Shown here in pieces: positions 10,858-22,196 of a stretch of DNA of 64,000 nt. Every line of letters begins with the position of its first letter. The first letter of the stretch is position 1. The position numbers were made by a program, and so were the translations under genes. Origin of the DNA: Taudactylus pleione (taxonomy: Eukaryota > Chordata > Amphibia > Anura > Myobatrachidae); NCBI GenBank assembly GCA_031769625.1, contig JAUIMM010000719.1:3260888-3324887 (forward strand), in the 5' to 3' direction. The notes below the pieces were generated by a model. The model ran no database searches. It was not told the origin of the DNA and was given only the letters and a program-made list of their open reading frames with translations.

Positions 10858-11256
10858 GGCGGAAAGCAGTGCTCCTCGTTGGCTCAATTTAGCACAGCAA
10901 AACTTGGCTAGCATTCCCCCTATGAGAGAAGTGAGTCAGTTTTTACTTTAGGGGAGAACCAGGTCTTCAACCTAGGGAGGGACCAGCACTGTGCTATTTA
11001 AGGGCACGTGGTACTACCCAGGATTGCTAGGGCATGGGGTTGAAAACTCCACCCCATTTTGGTAAAGCAAATAATTAAAATCAAGCTGTAGACCAAGGTA
11101 GCACTGCTTTTTTGCCACCAGGACTAATTCAATTCTAATTCATAAAAAAATTGGCTGCAACCTCTTTTTCCAATTCTATACAGTTGTCTGTGTCTTATTT
11201 ATTAGTAATGTAATGCTTAAGAGTGGTGTTTAAAATAATAAAACTATGGGTGAGTT
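10858..11256 (+). repeat. Ngaro split direct repeat B2, right terminus (copy 1)
   Basis: Direct counterpart of B1. It ends ...ACTATGGGTGA(GTT); after this the Penelope-like reading resumes on the minus strand at 11257. Confidence 0.86.
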
Positions 11257-11590
11257 ATGATCTTGAATAATTCCTATTTGTTGACCTTCCCTTACAGTAG
11301 TCACCTATGAATCTTATTTTACTGTCTTCTGGATTCAGAACTTTTTTCTTGGTGTATATCAGTTTTTGTCTATATTTTTTGCTCGCTTCATGTTTTACTT
11401 GTTTAATGGCTCATCTACTGTACCCTCTGTCAGTTAATCTCTGACTCAGTGCTTCAGATTGTTTTATTACTGGAATCTGATTGGTGGAATGAATTTTAAA
11501 CAGTAGCTAGAAGCCACACTCTGGGTACTCCATTTGATAAAGCATCGTGGATGTGATATGCACGTCAAACAGACCCAGTGTGACAGACAC
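11257..11590 (-). pseudogene. Penelope-like element, upstream coding part (copy 1)
   Basis: On the minus strand this encodes the piece upstream of 3233: a stretch ending LTDRGYSR, then KQVKHEASKKYRQKLIYTKK, then FIGDYCKG. The last codons before the Ngaro element (QDH) and the first after it (WHILLLDKE at 3233) form a natural Penelope-like junction. Stops (near 11420 and 11510) and shifts show decay. Nothing Penelope-like is recognised right of the ERV, so the element is probably 5'-truncated near here. Confidence 0.75.
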
Positions 11591-12188
11591 TGTTCAAGTC
11601 TACCTTTTATTAGGTGTTACATTGTTGCATATAGTAATAAAGTCCAATCCAGTATACTTAAGGATTTGTCATTTTATTAATTAATTAAATAAATAGATCT
11701 AGCCCTTTAACTGGGAGACCATGTATCCCCCAGGGTTAATGCAGCAATCAACCCCCATTGACATTGTTACAGAGTATTTATACTTTATTACAATCTTCAG
11801 GTAATACGCCCCCTGTACACCCACTGACATAATCAGATAGACAAAGCTTGTTCTTAGCCCCTCCTGTGCTCGGCAATTAAATTGAAAGTAAATTCCTTTA
11901 TGAGAAGCTCATTGCTCGGGGTATCTCTATATTTGGTTCGAATGTTTCTCTCGAACAGAATTATGCATAATTGGACAAGCTCTTGTACACTTTGTCAGAT
12001 AAACATTTTCCTAGGGAGTTACCCTTAAAGGCACCTCACCTAATTTCCATTTAAATGTGATTATGCACAAAGCAAAAATGGCTGTGCAAACGCCTTATTG
12101 AATTTCATGAATTGTTTCATTATAAACCATACAGCATATGTAAATATGGAATTATGTAAATATGTTTCTTGTAAATTAATTTTCCACA
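11591..12188 (-). repeat. ERV 3' LTR (left on + strand, copy 1)
   Basis: 598 bp. On the minus strand it holds a TATAAATA box (11775-11782) followed about 100 bp later by an AATAAA signal (11673-11678). This is a sensible U3-R-U5 order and supports the minus orientation. About 19 differences separate it from the other LTR. Confidence 0.88.
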
Positions 12189-13977
12189 GTTCCACCCTTA
12201 GATAAGCACATTATAACAAACATGTGCTATATCTCATCTTCATCTCTTGTATGTTTGCATTTTTTTTAAAGTAGCCTTCTGAATACAGCATAGGCCCACT
12301 CTATAGAATGCAAAAAAAAAATCAGGATTAAGATTTCAAGAATAAACTTTGTCTGTAAATATTTTCTAATCCTCAAAAATCAAAAACTAGGATCTAATCA
12401 TGACCATCATAAATTACTTTAGAGTCTTTATCATAATGTATTCATAGAAATTCTTAATTTATTGTATAAGCCTCATTTATGTAATTGATAATAATGGCTT
12501 CTTCATCTGTAATATTATTGGTCAAATAATTTCAACAGTGAATTTCAAGATTTGCATAAAAAGTTCAACAATATCCTCCAGTCTGTACAATTAAGCAATC
12601 GATAATGGGCGGTGTTGTAGTAACAGTTCATTCCGGAATATTTTTAATAAATGTCCAACATATATGAATGTCTTATCATATAAAGTCCAGTATCATTGTC
12701 AATAAATTTGTCCAGTTCAATAATTTTATGTTGATTATCCAAATATCCCCAATTATCATACGTAAGGATGTTAGCAAAGGTTGTACCAACAAGATGTCTC
12801 ACTGAAGTATCAATCAGGGAAATGTATTTTTGATCACTGGATCAATATCTCTGTAAAACATCTGGCATCCTGCAAAAGAACTTATCACAAATTATTATGA
12901 ATTATAACATAAACCGGTAGTATCAGTCTGGTTAAAAAGGAAAGGTCTTCTGAATTAATTGCCAATAATTTGTAAGCTTACTTTTCACATAGGTAATAAA
13001 GATCATTTGGTTGCAAGAAAATAACATCAAACCCAAATATGGTAGTAACTAACATTCCTAACATTTCTGAACTATATGATCTGTATCACTATTTGGAACA
13101 CTCACTATTAGAACTAATCCCTAGCAGTGTATAATCAAATGCCTTATTGTAAAAATACATTGTACATAATAAGCATTTAGTCATTTTAAAATCTTCCTTA
13201 CATTATTCAGTATAGCAAGGAATTTAAGGTTTGTACACAGTAAAGATTTTATTACAATATTCTGATTCAACATTTTCTACTTATATTGGATTAGTAAACA
13301 TTCCTGTAGTTATTCAAATCTGAGGTGTAGTCTGCTTCATTTCATATACTTTCTTATTAAAACAAAATGGAATGCGTTCACTTACATATAAAAATAACAT
13401 AATTACTATTGGTTTTGCCAAGTTATAGTTATCAGTAACCCCTTTTCCTTTTTTTTAAATTTTAATTACACAATTCTCACATGGTTTTATTTTAATTATC
13501 TTAGTAATTTCAGTATATTTCAACTCTACAATTTTTCTGGCACAAATTCAACAATTAGTAGCATTTAATACTTTACCCATCAATGAATATTTTTGTAGAA
13601 TTGGAAAATGTTTAGAATAATATCCATACACCATAGTATGCACCTTTCTTCTGGTTTAGTACAGTAAATGCACTTTTCAATAGATGATAAATCAGATTTC
13701 TGACACCGATCATTTAACCTGCTTAGAAAAGAGGAAGGAAATAACTTATTAGAATAACCCCATCATCCACACTACTGGATGTGTAGTCATACCAGACCAT
13801 TAACCTTCGCTCGCCCTCTGTCCAAAAAAAAATAAGTCTCAATGTTGCAATAATCACGATTGTTTCCATCAATCAGCTAAGAAAACGTAAAAGTTTTCTT
13901 TGTCATCAGTCTATATCATAGTCTATTGTAAGCAATAATCTCCATCTTGATTGAAGAGTTCTCATAAATGCAACTTA

Positions 13978-14415
13978 GGGCCTGATTCAGACCAGCTCAC
14001 GAAAGCAGAGCGCTTGGTCGATGTTGGGCCAGTGTCGTTGCTATGGGTCTCGCTACATAGGGGGCGTGCTGTCGATGGTGAGTGACAGCAAGCCCCTTTT
14101 GGTGGGTGTGCCGGGGGCGTGGCTGGCCAGACAGAGGTGTTCCCATGGGAATGCCTACCATCTGGGGCCGGCCCCACTGACATCACAAGTGATGTCAGTG
14201 GGAGTGCTTTTGGCTCAGATAGAGCCAAAATCACTCCAGGGCTTGCGGCAGATGAGACCCTACCACAAGCCCGATGATCTTTTTGGCCACACGCTATAGC
14301 TGTGGGTGGTCACCCACAGCTATGCGAGCGGTCAGGAGGCCATTCTAAAATCAGGAAGGATGGCCCTGATTCAAAGCGAGTTCTCTGTCGGAGCGTCCAG
14401 CTCTGAATTAGGGCC
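13978..14415. mobile_element. Harbinger-like MITE inside the ERV (copy 1)
   Basis: 438 bp with terminal repeats GGGCCTGATTCAGA and GGCCCTAATTCAGA, flanked by the target duplication TTA (13975-13977 and 14416-14418). TTA is the usual TWA target of PIF/Harbinger elements. It inserted downstream of pol in the provirus. Confidence 0.85.
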
Positions 14416-14502
14416 TTAGTCTTTATATCTCAGTCTTTATATCTCAGCACTTGAGTCTGAGTCTATAGTCCCCTTTAAGCTCAGATCTTTTTCTGACCTT
14501 TT

Positions 14503-14690
14503 TCAATGTAAGCCACAGATCCAGGTGTCCTTCTCAGCAACCTTTATAGCTGTATCTGAAGTAAGCATTACTTTGCCATGCCAAGGACCATCCCATTGAT
14601 CTGTAAGGGAACCAGAATGTAACAAACTTCTCATCATACCATCATAGTCTCTAGACTGTATTTCATCTGCTGGACCAAATGCTGATGTTG
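14503..14690 (-). pseudogene. ERV pol, C-terminal end of integrase (copy 1)
   Basis: The minus-strand frame shows the typical retroviral integrase C-terminal pattern: Trp-Asp-Gly-Pro, then LTSDTAIKVAE, then a Trp-Ile close to the end, stopping at 14503-14505. This fits the gamma/epsilon-like style of pol ends. It is a decayed fragment. Confidence 0.7.
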
Positions 14691-15334
14691 GTTGAATATC
14701 CTGTTGAGTTTTCCCAAAAGTCTTCTTGTTGTAGCTGCTTAGACAATTGTATAAAATATTTAACAGTCAAATCATGTTATTATTTCAAATCAGTCTTTGG
14801 TTTAGTAACACATCTTGATTACAGTCCAAAAAAAAACAATTAATTAGGAGAGAAATTGAGATAAGGCTCAGGTGTGATTCTATTACTATGAAGCACAAAA
14901 TGTAGGCCTTCAAACAATGCCAAGGCCTGTCTCTTTTGAAAGTTTAACTAGCCTTTTTTATAACACCATTGTGTTTAACTTTAATTCTATTCCCATCATT
15001 TCACTTATTTGAAAAACTTTCCCTGTCACTTTCAATAACACTTACAGTAAGCAACCTATACCATACATACAAATTCCTCCAAAATCTTTTCTCTTAGCAT
15101 TACGGCACTGTAAATTCAATAAACTCTGCAATATCTAAAAACATGATAACACTATTTTTTAAAATATCCTGAAACCTTAACAAGAACATACTTCAATCCT
15201 TCTTTTTTCTTCATTGGTAACTGAATAAAATCAATTATCAATAGTACTTTGAAAATGTTTTAGTAGGTACCATTTTCTCTACATTGTTTATCAACCAAAT
15301 TACGTAAACATTCACATTTTCACTTTATCTCTGG

Positions 15335-15550
15335 CTCGAGCATACCAGTAAGGTTGTGCAATGCGATTCATATTGTCTGCTCTTAAATGTGCAAACCCAT
15401 GAACAACCTCTATAAGGCTAGTAATAATTTTAATTCGACACAAATACCCATTATCATCTTCTCTTGTAACAATGCTCTAATTTCCAGACATTGACCTCAT
15501 TGTGAGAAGTATTTTCCTGATATTGTCTTAATTGGTCAAATTGTGATATC
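15335..15550 (-). pseudogene. ERV pol, integrase N-terminal zinc-binding segment (copy 1)
   Basis: The minus-strand reading has a HGFAHL...MNRI...YWYA pattern, matching the His-His half of the retroviral integrase HHCC domain. Upstream and downstream frames are broken. Confidence 0.65.
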
Positions 15551-16017
15551 CTTAAACAACATCAACTGAGTTTTTATAACTGGCTCATCATATGTACTTA
15601 AAATTACCTCTCATACTACCCTGTCCATTAATATGTTACCCATGGAAATAATATCAGTTTAGTATATACCTGACAATTACTGCAACTTATTTTTAGTAAA
15701 CATATCGCTTCTTTCAGTTCTTTAACTGTTTGAACATGTAAATTGTAGTTCCCAGAAGCTATGCGGTAACCCCTATACTTCCAATTGCTATAATCAATGC
15801 TGTACATTACAATCAGCTAACTACGTTGAATGTGGTAGTTACTGTAATGCATACCCTGTCAGCAAAAACATTATGTATCCATCTGTAACAGTTATCATCA
15901 GTAAAGAAAACTAAGTCATGATTATCTAATGAAACTTTCCTTTACTGAAAAAAAAATGTATATTTCATTATTGCAAACATATTCATTGTCTTCCTTTTTC
16001 CTCACCATTAACTATTA

Positions 16018-16215
16018 TCAACCATATCCCCCCCTTTTGAGGATAAATATGATCAATGTAGCACAATTCAAAATATGATATCTGTAAAATTGATAGGAGC
16101 CATAAAATATCATCTCCCATCTAGAAAATCTGGCTGTAGGATCATGTTTAAGTTGAGCATTATTAAATATCTGAATAACAGTATGTAAAACAAAGAGATG
16201 CAAATCAATTAACAA
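16018..16215 (-). pseudogene. ERV pol, connection segment between RT and RNase H (copy 1)
   Basis: A 65-codon minus-strand frame with HTVIQIFNNA, then HDPTARFSRWE, then a degenerate CATL. It resembles the tether between RT and RNase H in class I retroviruses. It lies in the expected place 5' of the integrase pieces. Confidence 0.55.
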
Positions 16216-16842
16216 TTAATGCCACCCTTTAAGGATATAAATGTCTTCAACCTGCTGGAAAACAACGTCCTGAATATTTAAATTAATTAGTATACAATTG
16301 GATTTTGTCCCATTAAACTTTTAACTTGTTTCTGCAAAAAAAACACTAATTGTTAGTATCTCTTATTGAAGTTTAAAATAACTTTGAATATAACCACAGA
16401 TCACTGTTAGATAAAGTTAGATAAGGACGGAGTCATCTGTAAGAACAAAAAAAAAATAAGATTATTCATCAAATATTGAAAACTGTTTGTGACTTTTTTA
16501 CCCGTCTTTTTAAAACACTATATAGATACAGCGTATCTATTCAAAAGTATGTCTCATAACCTTCTTTTATCAGTACCCTGGCTGAGGTACAAAAGAAACC
16601 TATTATGCAAGAATACAGACACAGTCTCATGCCTGAGAGAGTTAAAGCATTTCATCAACTTGAAACAAAACTTTTTTTTTTCTTCTCGGTGCAGCTTTTC
16701 GATCTGGGAGGGCTATACAGTGGGAGGTATACAGAGAGAGTGATAAACTCACATTCGCTCTGACATAATGAGCATACAGTCTCATTCCAAAAATATTGAA
16801 AGAACAAGTTAAACAGTTATCATTACAAGGCAAACTAATTAG

Positions 16843-17560
16843 CTCTTTTAGTTTTCAGTATCATCTGTATGTGGACGAACTCAAATTTACCTATCCTCCT
16901 CAGATTTGTCACCATAGATTCTGATTTGTGCCACTGACTGTCTCTCCTCCATTTCAACTTGGATGTCATCTCACCACCTCAAACTTAATATATCCAAAAC
17001 AGAATTAATGATATATCTACCAGCCAATAGTAGTTACCAACCTGATATCTACAGAACTATTGAAAACTCGACAATCAACCCCACTTCACAAGCTCGCTCC
17101 CTAGGTGTCATCCTTGAATCTTAACTGTCTTTTGTTCCCCACATTCAATCTGTCTCTAAATCCTGTTACATACATCTAAAAATCTAGCCAAAATTTGACC
17201 ATATCTTACGCAAGACAATGCAACAAATCTAACACATGCAGTCATTATTTCCAGCATTGACTATTGCAAAAGTCTGCCCATTGGTCTTCCCAAAAACAGG
17301 CTCTCCCCACTATACGGCATTTTGAAAGCAGCTTCTCAGTTAATCTTTCTCACCTAATGTTCGGTGTTTGCTAATCCACTCTGTCAGTCCCTCCATTGGC
17401 TGCCGGTCTTCTACCGTATTCAATTTAAAATACTTACACATAAAGCTCTTAACCAAACCACACCAACATACATCTCTTCACTTATCTCATAATATCTTCC
17501 AACCCAACATCTCCGCTCTGCACAAGATCTGTATCTCTCATCCCCCCTTTAAAGTTAGCA
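16843..17560 (+). pseudogene. L2/CR1 LINE fragment inside the ERV (copy 1)
   Basis: The plus strand encodes the C-terminal half of an L2-type reverse transcriptase. It begins at a mutated YADD box (QYHLYVDE), followed by ISTWMSSHHLKLN-like, SKTELM, SLGVILES and a downstream QFKILTHKAL-like region. Stops and shifts are frequent. It interrupts the retroviral pol region. Confidence 0.75.
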
Positions 17561-18848
17561 ATTATGTTAAAGGATAGTTCTTCCCACTTTAGATATTACA
17601 TTGTGACTCTATTACGTTATGCATCATTCAACCTATCCATAAAAAGTCCCTTAGTCATATAAGCAACCTATGTAATCTTTAAGATTTTCTAATAATCTCT
17701 TCTCTCTCCAGCTGTTGAATAATTTATGATCAGCAACTGTCTCAAACATTTCTTATTTAGTTTGGTATAACGTAGCATTAAACATTTGGTTTATGGTCAG
17801 TAATAATATCAACACTATTTATCTCAAAAATCACATTTCTAAAAATTATCTGTTTCCAAACTTTCTCTATCGGTTCATGTAACAATGATAATGTAAATGA
17901 AAATATAACAATTTTCTAAGTACAATATCTACTGCTTTTTTCTTATGTAAACTCTGCCTTTTGTCTGGGACATTCTGAACTTCTAAGCACATTTTTCCTT
18001 GGCTGTAATAACGTAATTTCAGCCTGCATATCCTCTCTACTTTGATTCATCTTTTATTTATCCATGTAAACTTTAATTTACACTGACGCAGATACTGTGA
18101 CAGTGTATTTTCACAGGTACTACATCTCTATAACTATCTGATAACACTATTTTAATGATTTTAAGAATGTTTAAACATTACAGACACAATCATAGAAATA
18201 GCAGCAGCAGCCTGCAGTGCTCGTCATAACAAAAAAAATTATTTGTTTAAGAAAGTGTAGAGTTTAAGGACATGATTTACGCAAGTGCGTGGGCTGATCT
18301 CTGCATTTAATTTAGACTTATACAAATTATGCAAACATTACATATTCACACTTTACGCTGCGCTTTTCAAAAGACATGCATTTATTCTATTATTTATTTA
18401 TTTTATTTCCATCCACTGAAATACATATTTTATCATCTATTGTCATTTTAACACCATTCATAGAACAGAATAAGCTTCCTATGATCACCTGTTTTTCTCC
18501 AAGCAAATACCAGCACTGATTTTTACAGTCTGTATTACCTCTTGCGACACGTCTGTCTAACGAAATACAGGTACATCTCCACATTTCATATGTTCAAAAT
18601 TCATATATTCTTCACTACACAAATATTAAATACATAACGTCTAAATATTTCTCTTTTTAACCTAAACTGTGGGTGATCAGTCCACAGTCTAAAATTATTA
18701 CAGCATCTCAATACAATTAACTCTATTTTTAGCAATATTACTTAAATGCAACAACACACAATATAAAATCATTTCTGAGTACAACTTTAGCTACACCTAC
18801 TGGTCACCTGTTTTTTCTCACTCATACATAATATCTCGGAGTACAGAA

Positions 18849-18852
<4 letters not shown>
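17561..18852. other. Worn ERV interior, no readable gene (copy 1)
   Basis: This AT-rich stretch should hold the 5' half of the provirus (gag, protease, start of RT). I cannot recognise any domain on the minus strand. It is too short for all of these, so internal loss is likely. Confidence 0.5.
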
Positions 18853-18899
<47 letters not shown>

Positions 18900-18918
18900 T
18901 GTGTATATATATATAAAA
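18853..18918. repeat. (AT)n microsatellite (copy 1)
   Basis: A run of AT dinucleotides with a short interruption (ACTGTG). Its length differs between the two copies of the block. Confidence 0.95.
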
Positions 18919-19055
18919 TTAATTCTGATACTCACGAAGATTGGATGTCCCAGCTGTTGGCCAGACAGCAGGTACAGCCACTCCTCTCCCCTTGTTGAGG
19001 TAGTGACAGGTGCACAGGTAGGTGGTGTCATAAAGAAACAGCAAGTGCCTCCATC

Positions 19056-19653
19056 TGTTCAAGTCTACCTTTGATCATGTGTTCCATTGTTGCATATAGT
19101 AATAAAGTCCAATCCAGTATACTTAAGGATTTGTCATTTTATTAATTAATTAAATAAATAGATCTAGCCCTTTAACTGGGAGAACATGTATCCCCCAGGG
19201 TTAATGCAGCAATCAACCCCCATTGACATTGTTACAGAGTATTTATACTTTATTACAATCTTCAGGTAAAACGCACCCTGTACACCCACTGACATAATCA
19301 GATAGACAAAGCTTGTTCTTAGCCCCTCCTGTGCTCGGTAGTCAAATAGAAAGTAAATTCCTTTATGAGAAGCTCATTGCTCGGGGTATCTCTATATTTG
19401 GTTCGAATGTTTCTCTCGAACAGAATTATGCATAAATGGACAAGCTCTTGTACACTCTGTCAGATAAACATTTTCCTAGGGAGTTACCCTTAAAGGCACC
19501 TCACCTAATTTCCATTTAAATGTGATTATGCACAAAGCAAAAATGGCTGTGCAAACGCCATATTGAATTTCATGAATTGTTTCATTATAAACCATACAGC
19601 ATATGTAAATATGGAATTATGTAAATCTGTTTCTTATAAATTAGTTTTTCACA
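19056..19653 (-). repeat. ERV 5' LTR (right on + strand, copy 1)
   Basis: 598 bp, about 97% identical to 11591-12188. The provirus interior abuts its left edge. ACAC follows at 19654-19657. Confidence 0.88.
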
Positions 19654-19657
19654 ACAC

Positions 19658-20281
19658 CTATATGTCATTTTAATGTAAATAATGGCCGAGCTATCTTCTA
19701 TTTAGGCAGGTAGCAATACATTGTGTTTTTTTTTTTCATTTTCCAGCAATATCTCCTGCTATGTGCATAATGGCATTGATGTGTATATAACCCTGTTGTG
19801 CAGTGTGACCCTCTGAGTGGAGATTAGCCCTCATGGGGATTACTCTATAATGCTGAGAGCAGCAGCTATATGATATAACAGTAATACAATGACACTCTCC
19901 AATGTGCGATCTGCTAATAAAACATTGCATTTATAATAGTGTCACATACAGGGTTATGTAGTACCTGAGAGATAGAAGAGTGATATACTAATTAACATGA
20001 AACCTTATTCAGCAATTGCCAGTAGGTGAACCTAGATCAGCTGCCCGATGAGTGAAGGATCCTCAGACATACTGAATGCATTAAATAACAGACTATATCA
20101 TCTAGGGTTATACTTACCTGATAACAAATCACCATAAGGCAGAGCAGCAATGTTATTTACAGACAGGAGGGGTGATATACTCTGCACTAACACTTACTGA
20201 TTGTTCTGTTGCTGTTCAGCTACAGTATAATCCTAACAGTAGATCTGATGTAAAGATCACTACTCCACTCATATAAGGGTC

Positions 20282-20283
<2 letters not shown>
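19658..20283. other. Noncoding flank, nothing recognised
   Basis: AT-rich sequence with a poly(T) run near 19725. I find no domain, repeat family or RNA gene. Bases up to 20073 recur at the end of the window. Confidence 0.4.
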
Positions 20284-20323
<40 letters not shown>

Positions 20324-20334
20324 TGTGTGAAAGG
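20284..20334. repeat. (TA)n(CA)n microsatellite
   Basis: Alternating TA followed by ACACACAC. Confidence 0.95.
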
Positions 20335-20412
20335 TGATATACAGTATACACCCACTAATTTGCTGTAATTATATTTGGCCAAAGTGACACCAGACACATT
20401 CCTGCCATATAG

Positions 20413-21169
20413 CATACCTGCCAACTGTCCCGCATCCAGCGGGACAGTTCTGTTTTTCTGGGATTGTCCTGCTGTCCCTCCCATGGCCCGCAGTGTACTA
20501 CGGTGGGAGGGGAGTTGGGGGGAGCACAGAGCAGCGGATATGCAGAAGGTGAACAGATGCCGTGCGCATCTGCACAGTATATTTTCACTTGTGTACAGAA
20601 AGCCTGGCCCATCAAGAGCTTAGCCGAGCCCAGGTAGAAGAAGGGGATGTGGCCAAATCGCCCCCTAATCTTAAAAAAAAAAAAACAGTTTTGCAGCTCC
20701 GTGACCTGAACTAAGCACCTCAGCCAAGCGCATGATCAGTGGGGGACTGCAATCAGCTTGATTGCTCCTCCCACAGGCATAGGAGTCTGCTGTGGCTGCT
20801 TCTTGGCAGTCATGAGCAGTCTCCAGGGCATCCCAGCACATAGCAGTGTGTGCAGGGCTGCTGTGTGATGTAAGGGGGGGGAGTGGTGCCTGACCCGGGC
20901 ACCCACCTGGCCCCTCCAGCAAGCACAGGCCTGGGAAATTTGTACCCGCTCCCCCCCTTTCGGTGCCCATGTGGAGAGCCTGGGGTCTGCCCAGCATCTC
21001 GCAGAGTGCTGGGCATGACCCCATAGTGATGTAAATGGGGGAAGCCATGAGGCTACACACTCTTATAGGCTCCACCCCTTTTTACAAAGCCACACCCCTT
21101 TTTGGGCGCACTCATGCCAAGGGAGCTCAAACTGTCCCTCTGCAAGATGACGAAATGTTGGGAGGTATG
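20413..21169. mobile_element. Nonautonomous TIR element
   Basis: 757 bp with terminal inverted repeats CATACCTGCCAAC (left) and CATACCTCCCAAC (reverse complement of the right end). No transposase is encoded. The flanks ATATAG and ATGTAG are similar but not a clean target duplication. The superfamily is not determined. Confidence 0.65.
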
Positions 21170-21374
21170 ATGTAGCTAGGATCTAGTGAAAGTGTTCTCA
21201 ATAGAACTGTATGCATGTTACTAGCAGACATTGAACCTGTGCACATAAATGATTTACTGTGTCTGAGATCTGCCTGTGGTCATAAATATATATCAAAATA
21301 ATCTCCCTGAGAGTAACGATCAGTGTGAAAAGCGAAAAAATTCTCAAGTGCTTCAAACATTATTTATTTTAATA

Positions 21375-21571
21375 TAGTAATTGTATCTAAGCCCCCCATG
21401 AGAATATAGTAATTGTATCTAAGCCCCCCATGAGAATATAGTAAGGGTATCTGAGCACCCCATGGGAATATAGCAAGGGTATCTGAGCACCCCATGAGAA
21501 TATAGTAATTGTATCTGAGCCCCCCATGAGAATATAGTAATTGTATCTGAGCCCCCATGAGAATATAGTAA
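21375..21571. repeat. 32-bp minisatellite, left part
   Basis: About six units of 32 bp with a core like GTATCTAAGCCCCCCATGAG. It is continued at 21943-22196 after an L2 insertion. Confidence 0.9.
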
Positions 21572-21942
21572 CTCATCCTAACTTGCTACTACATGCTCCC
21601 TCCTCCCTGTCTTCCCCATCTGTATCATGCCCACCTGTCTGCCCCTCCCCTTCAGAATGTAAGCTCTTGTGAGCAGGGCCCTCTACCCTCTTGTGCTTCT
21701 CCTTACTTTATGTTCATCTACTTCTTACTCACCACTAGGACACCTAACACTTGGTGCCTATGCTTTGTTGCTTATGTGGGTGTTATGGCCACCTACCACC
21801 TATGTATCAATGTATATTATCCATGTCCTTGTCCTTCATTGTATTGTATTTTACTGTAAGTCACTTTTTGGTTATTTACCTTGTAAGGCGCTGCGGAACA
21901 CTTGTGGCGCCATATAAATAAACGATAATAATTATAATAATA
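21572..21942 (+). mobile_element. 5'-truncated L2/CR1 3' end inserted in minisatellite
   Basis: The sequence matches the 3' end of the LINE at 40120-43821, including GAATGTAAGCTC, GAGCAGGGCC, GGCGCTGCGGAACACTTGTGG and the CATATAAATAAA end with an ATA-rich tail. It is flanked by ATAGTAA (21565-21571 and 21943-21949), a plausible target duplication. Confidence 0.85.
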
Positions 21943-22196
21943 ATAGTAAGGATATCTAAGCACCCCATGGGAATATAGTAATTGTATCTGAGCCCCCCAT
22001 GAGAATATAGTAAGGGTATCTAAGCACCCCATGAGAATATAGTAAGGGTATCTAAGCCCCCCATGAGAATATAGTAAGGGTATCTCAGCACCACATGAGA
22101 ATATAATAAGGGTAACTAAGCCCCCCATAAAAATATAGTAAGGGTATTTTAGCACCCCATGAGAATATTGTAAGGTACCTAAGCCCCCATGAGAAT
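21943..22196. repeat. 32-bp minisatellite, right part
   Basis: About eight further units, in phase with the left part across the L2 insertion. Units alternate between CCCCCCATGAG and CACCCCATGGG variants. Confidence 0.9.

Larger units (their letters stand above)
3234..11256 (+). mobile_element. Ngaro-type (DIRS-order) tyrosine-recombinase retrotransposon (copy 1)
   Basis: An 8,023-bp element with complete split direct repeats in the order A1 (3234-3458), internal region, B1 (10108-10503), A2 (10507-10731), B2 (10858-11256). The internal region carries, in order, decayed gag, RT/RNase H, tyrosine recombinase and SGNH hydrolase sequences. This order and repeat layout are known for Ngaro elements, which integrate by a recombinase and not an integrase and usually leave no target duplication. 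None is seen here: the flanking Penelope codons on each side fit together directly. Two Harbinger-like MITEs lie inside (5487-6026, 7760-~8234). A1 and A2 differ by roughly 6%, so the copy is old and cannot be autonomous. Confidence 0.88.
11591..19653 (-). mobile_element. Endogenous retrovirus, minus orientation (copy 1)
   Basis: An 8.06-kb provirus with two 598-bp LTRs (TG...CA) flanked by the 4-bp repeat ACAC (11587-11590 and 19654-19657). A purine-rich tract lies next to the left LTR on the minus strand (AAGGGTGGAAC at 12189-12199). A TGG a few bases inside the right LTR, about 19052 downward, could begin a primer-binding site. Pol remnants read on the minus strand: connection segment (16018-16215), integrase zinc-binding segment (15335-15550) and the pol C-terminus (14503-14690). 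Their style suggests a class I (gamma/epsilon-like) retrovirus. Without the inserted MITE and L2 fragment the interior is about 5.7 kb, so parts are missing. No intact gag, pol or env frame remains. Confidence 0.85.
1..20073. repeat. ~44-kb tandem duplication, copy 1 (visible part)
   Basis: Every base here has a counterpart 43,922-43,927 bp further right in the same orientation. The copies differ by about 18 substitutions seen by eye (for example at ~212, 5230, 8428, 9998, 12083, 14155) plus a few short indels near 16346, 18175 and in the AT microsatellite at 18.85 kb. All nested insertions are shared at identical positions, so the block was copied after they had landed. Homology is still running at base 1, so the true left edge is outside the window. 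Confidence 0.95.

Noticed and set aside
19030..19055. Naming the tRNA primer of the ERV
   Set aside because: TGGAGGCACTTGC beside the LTR is a plausible start, but I cannot match it confidently to a tRNA 3' end.
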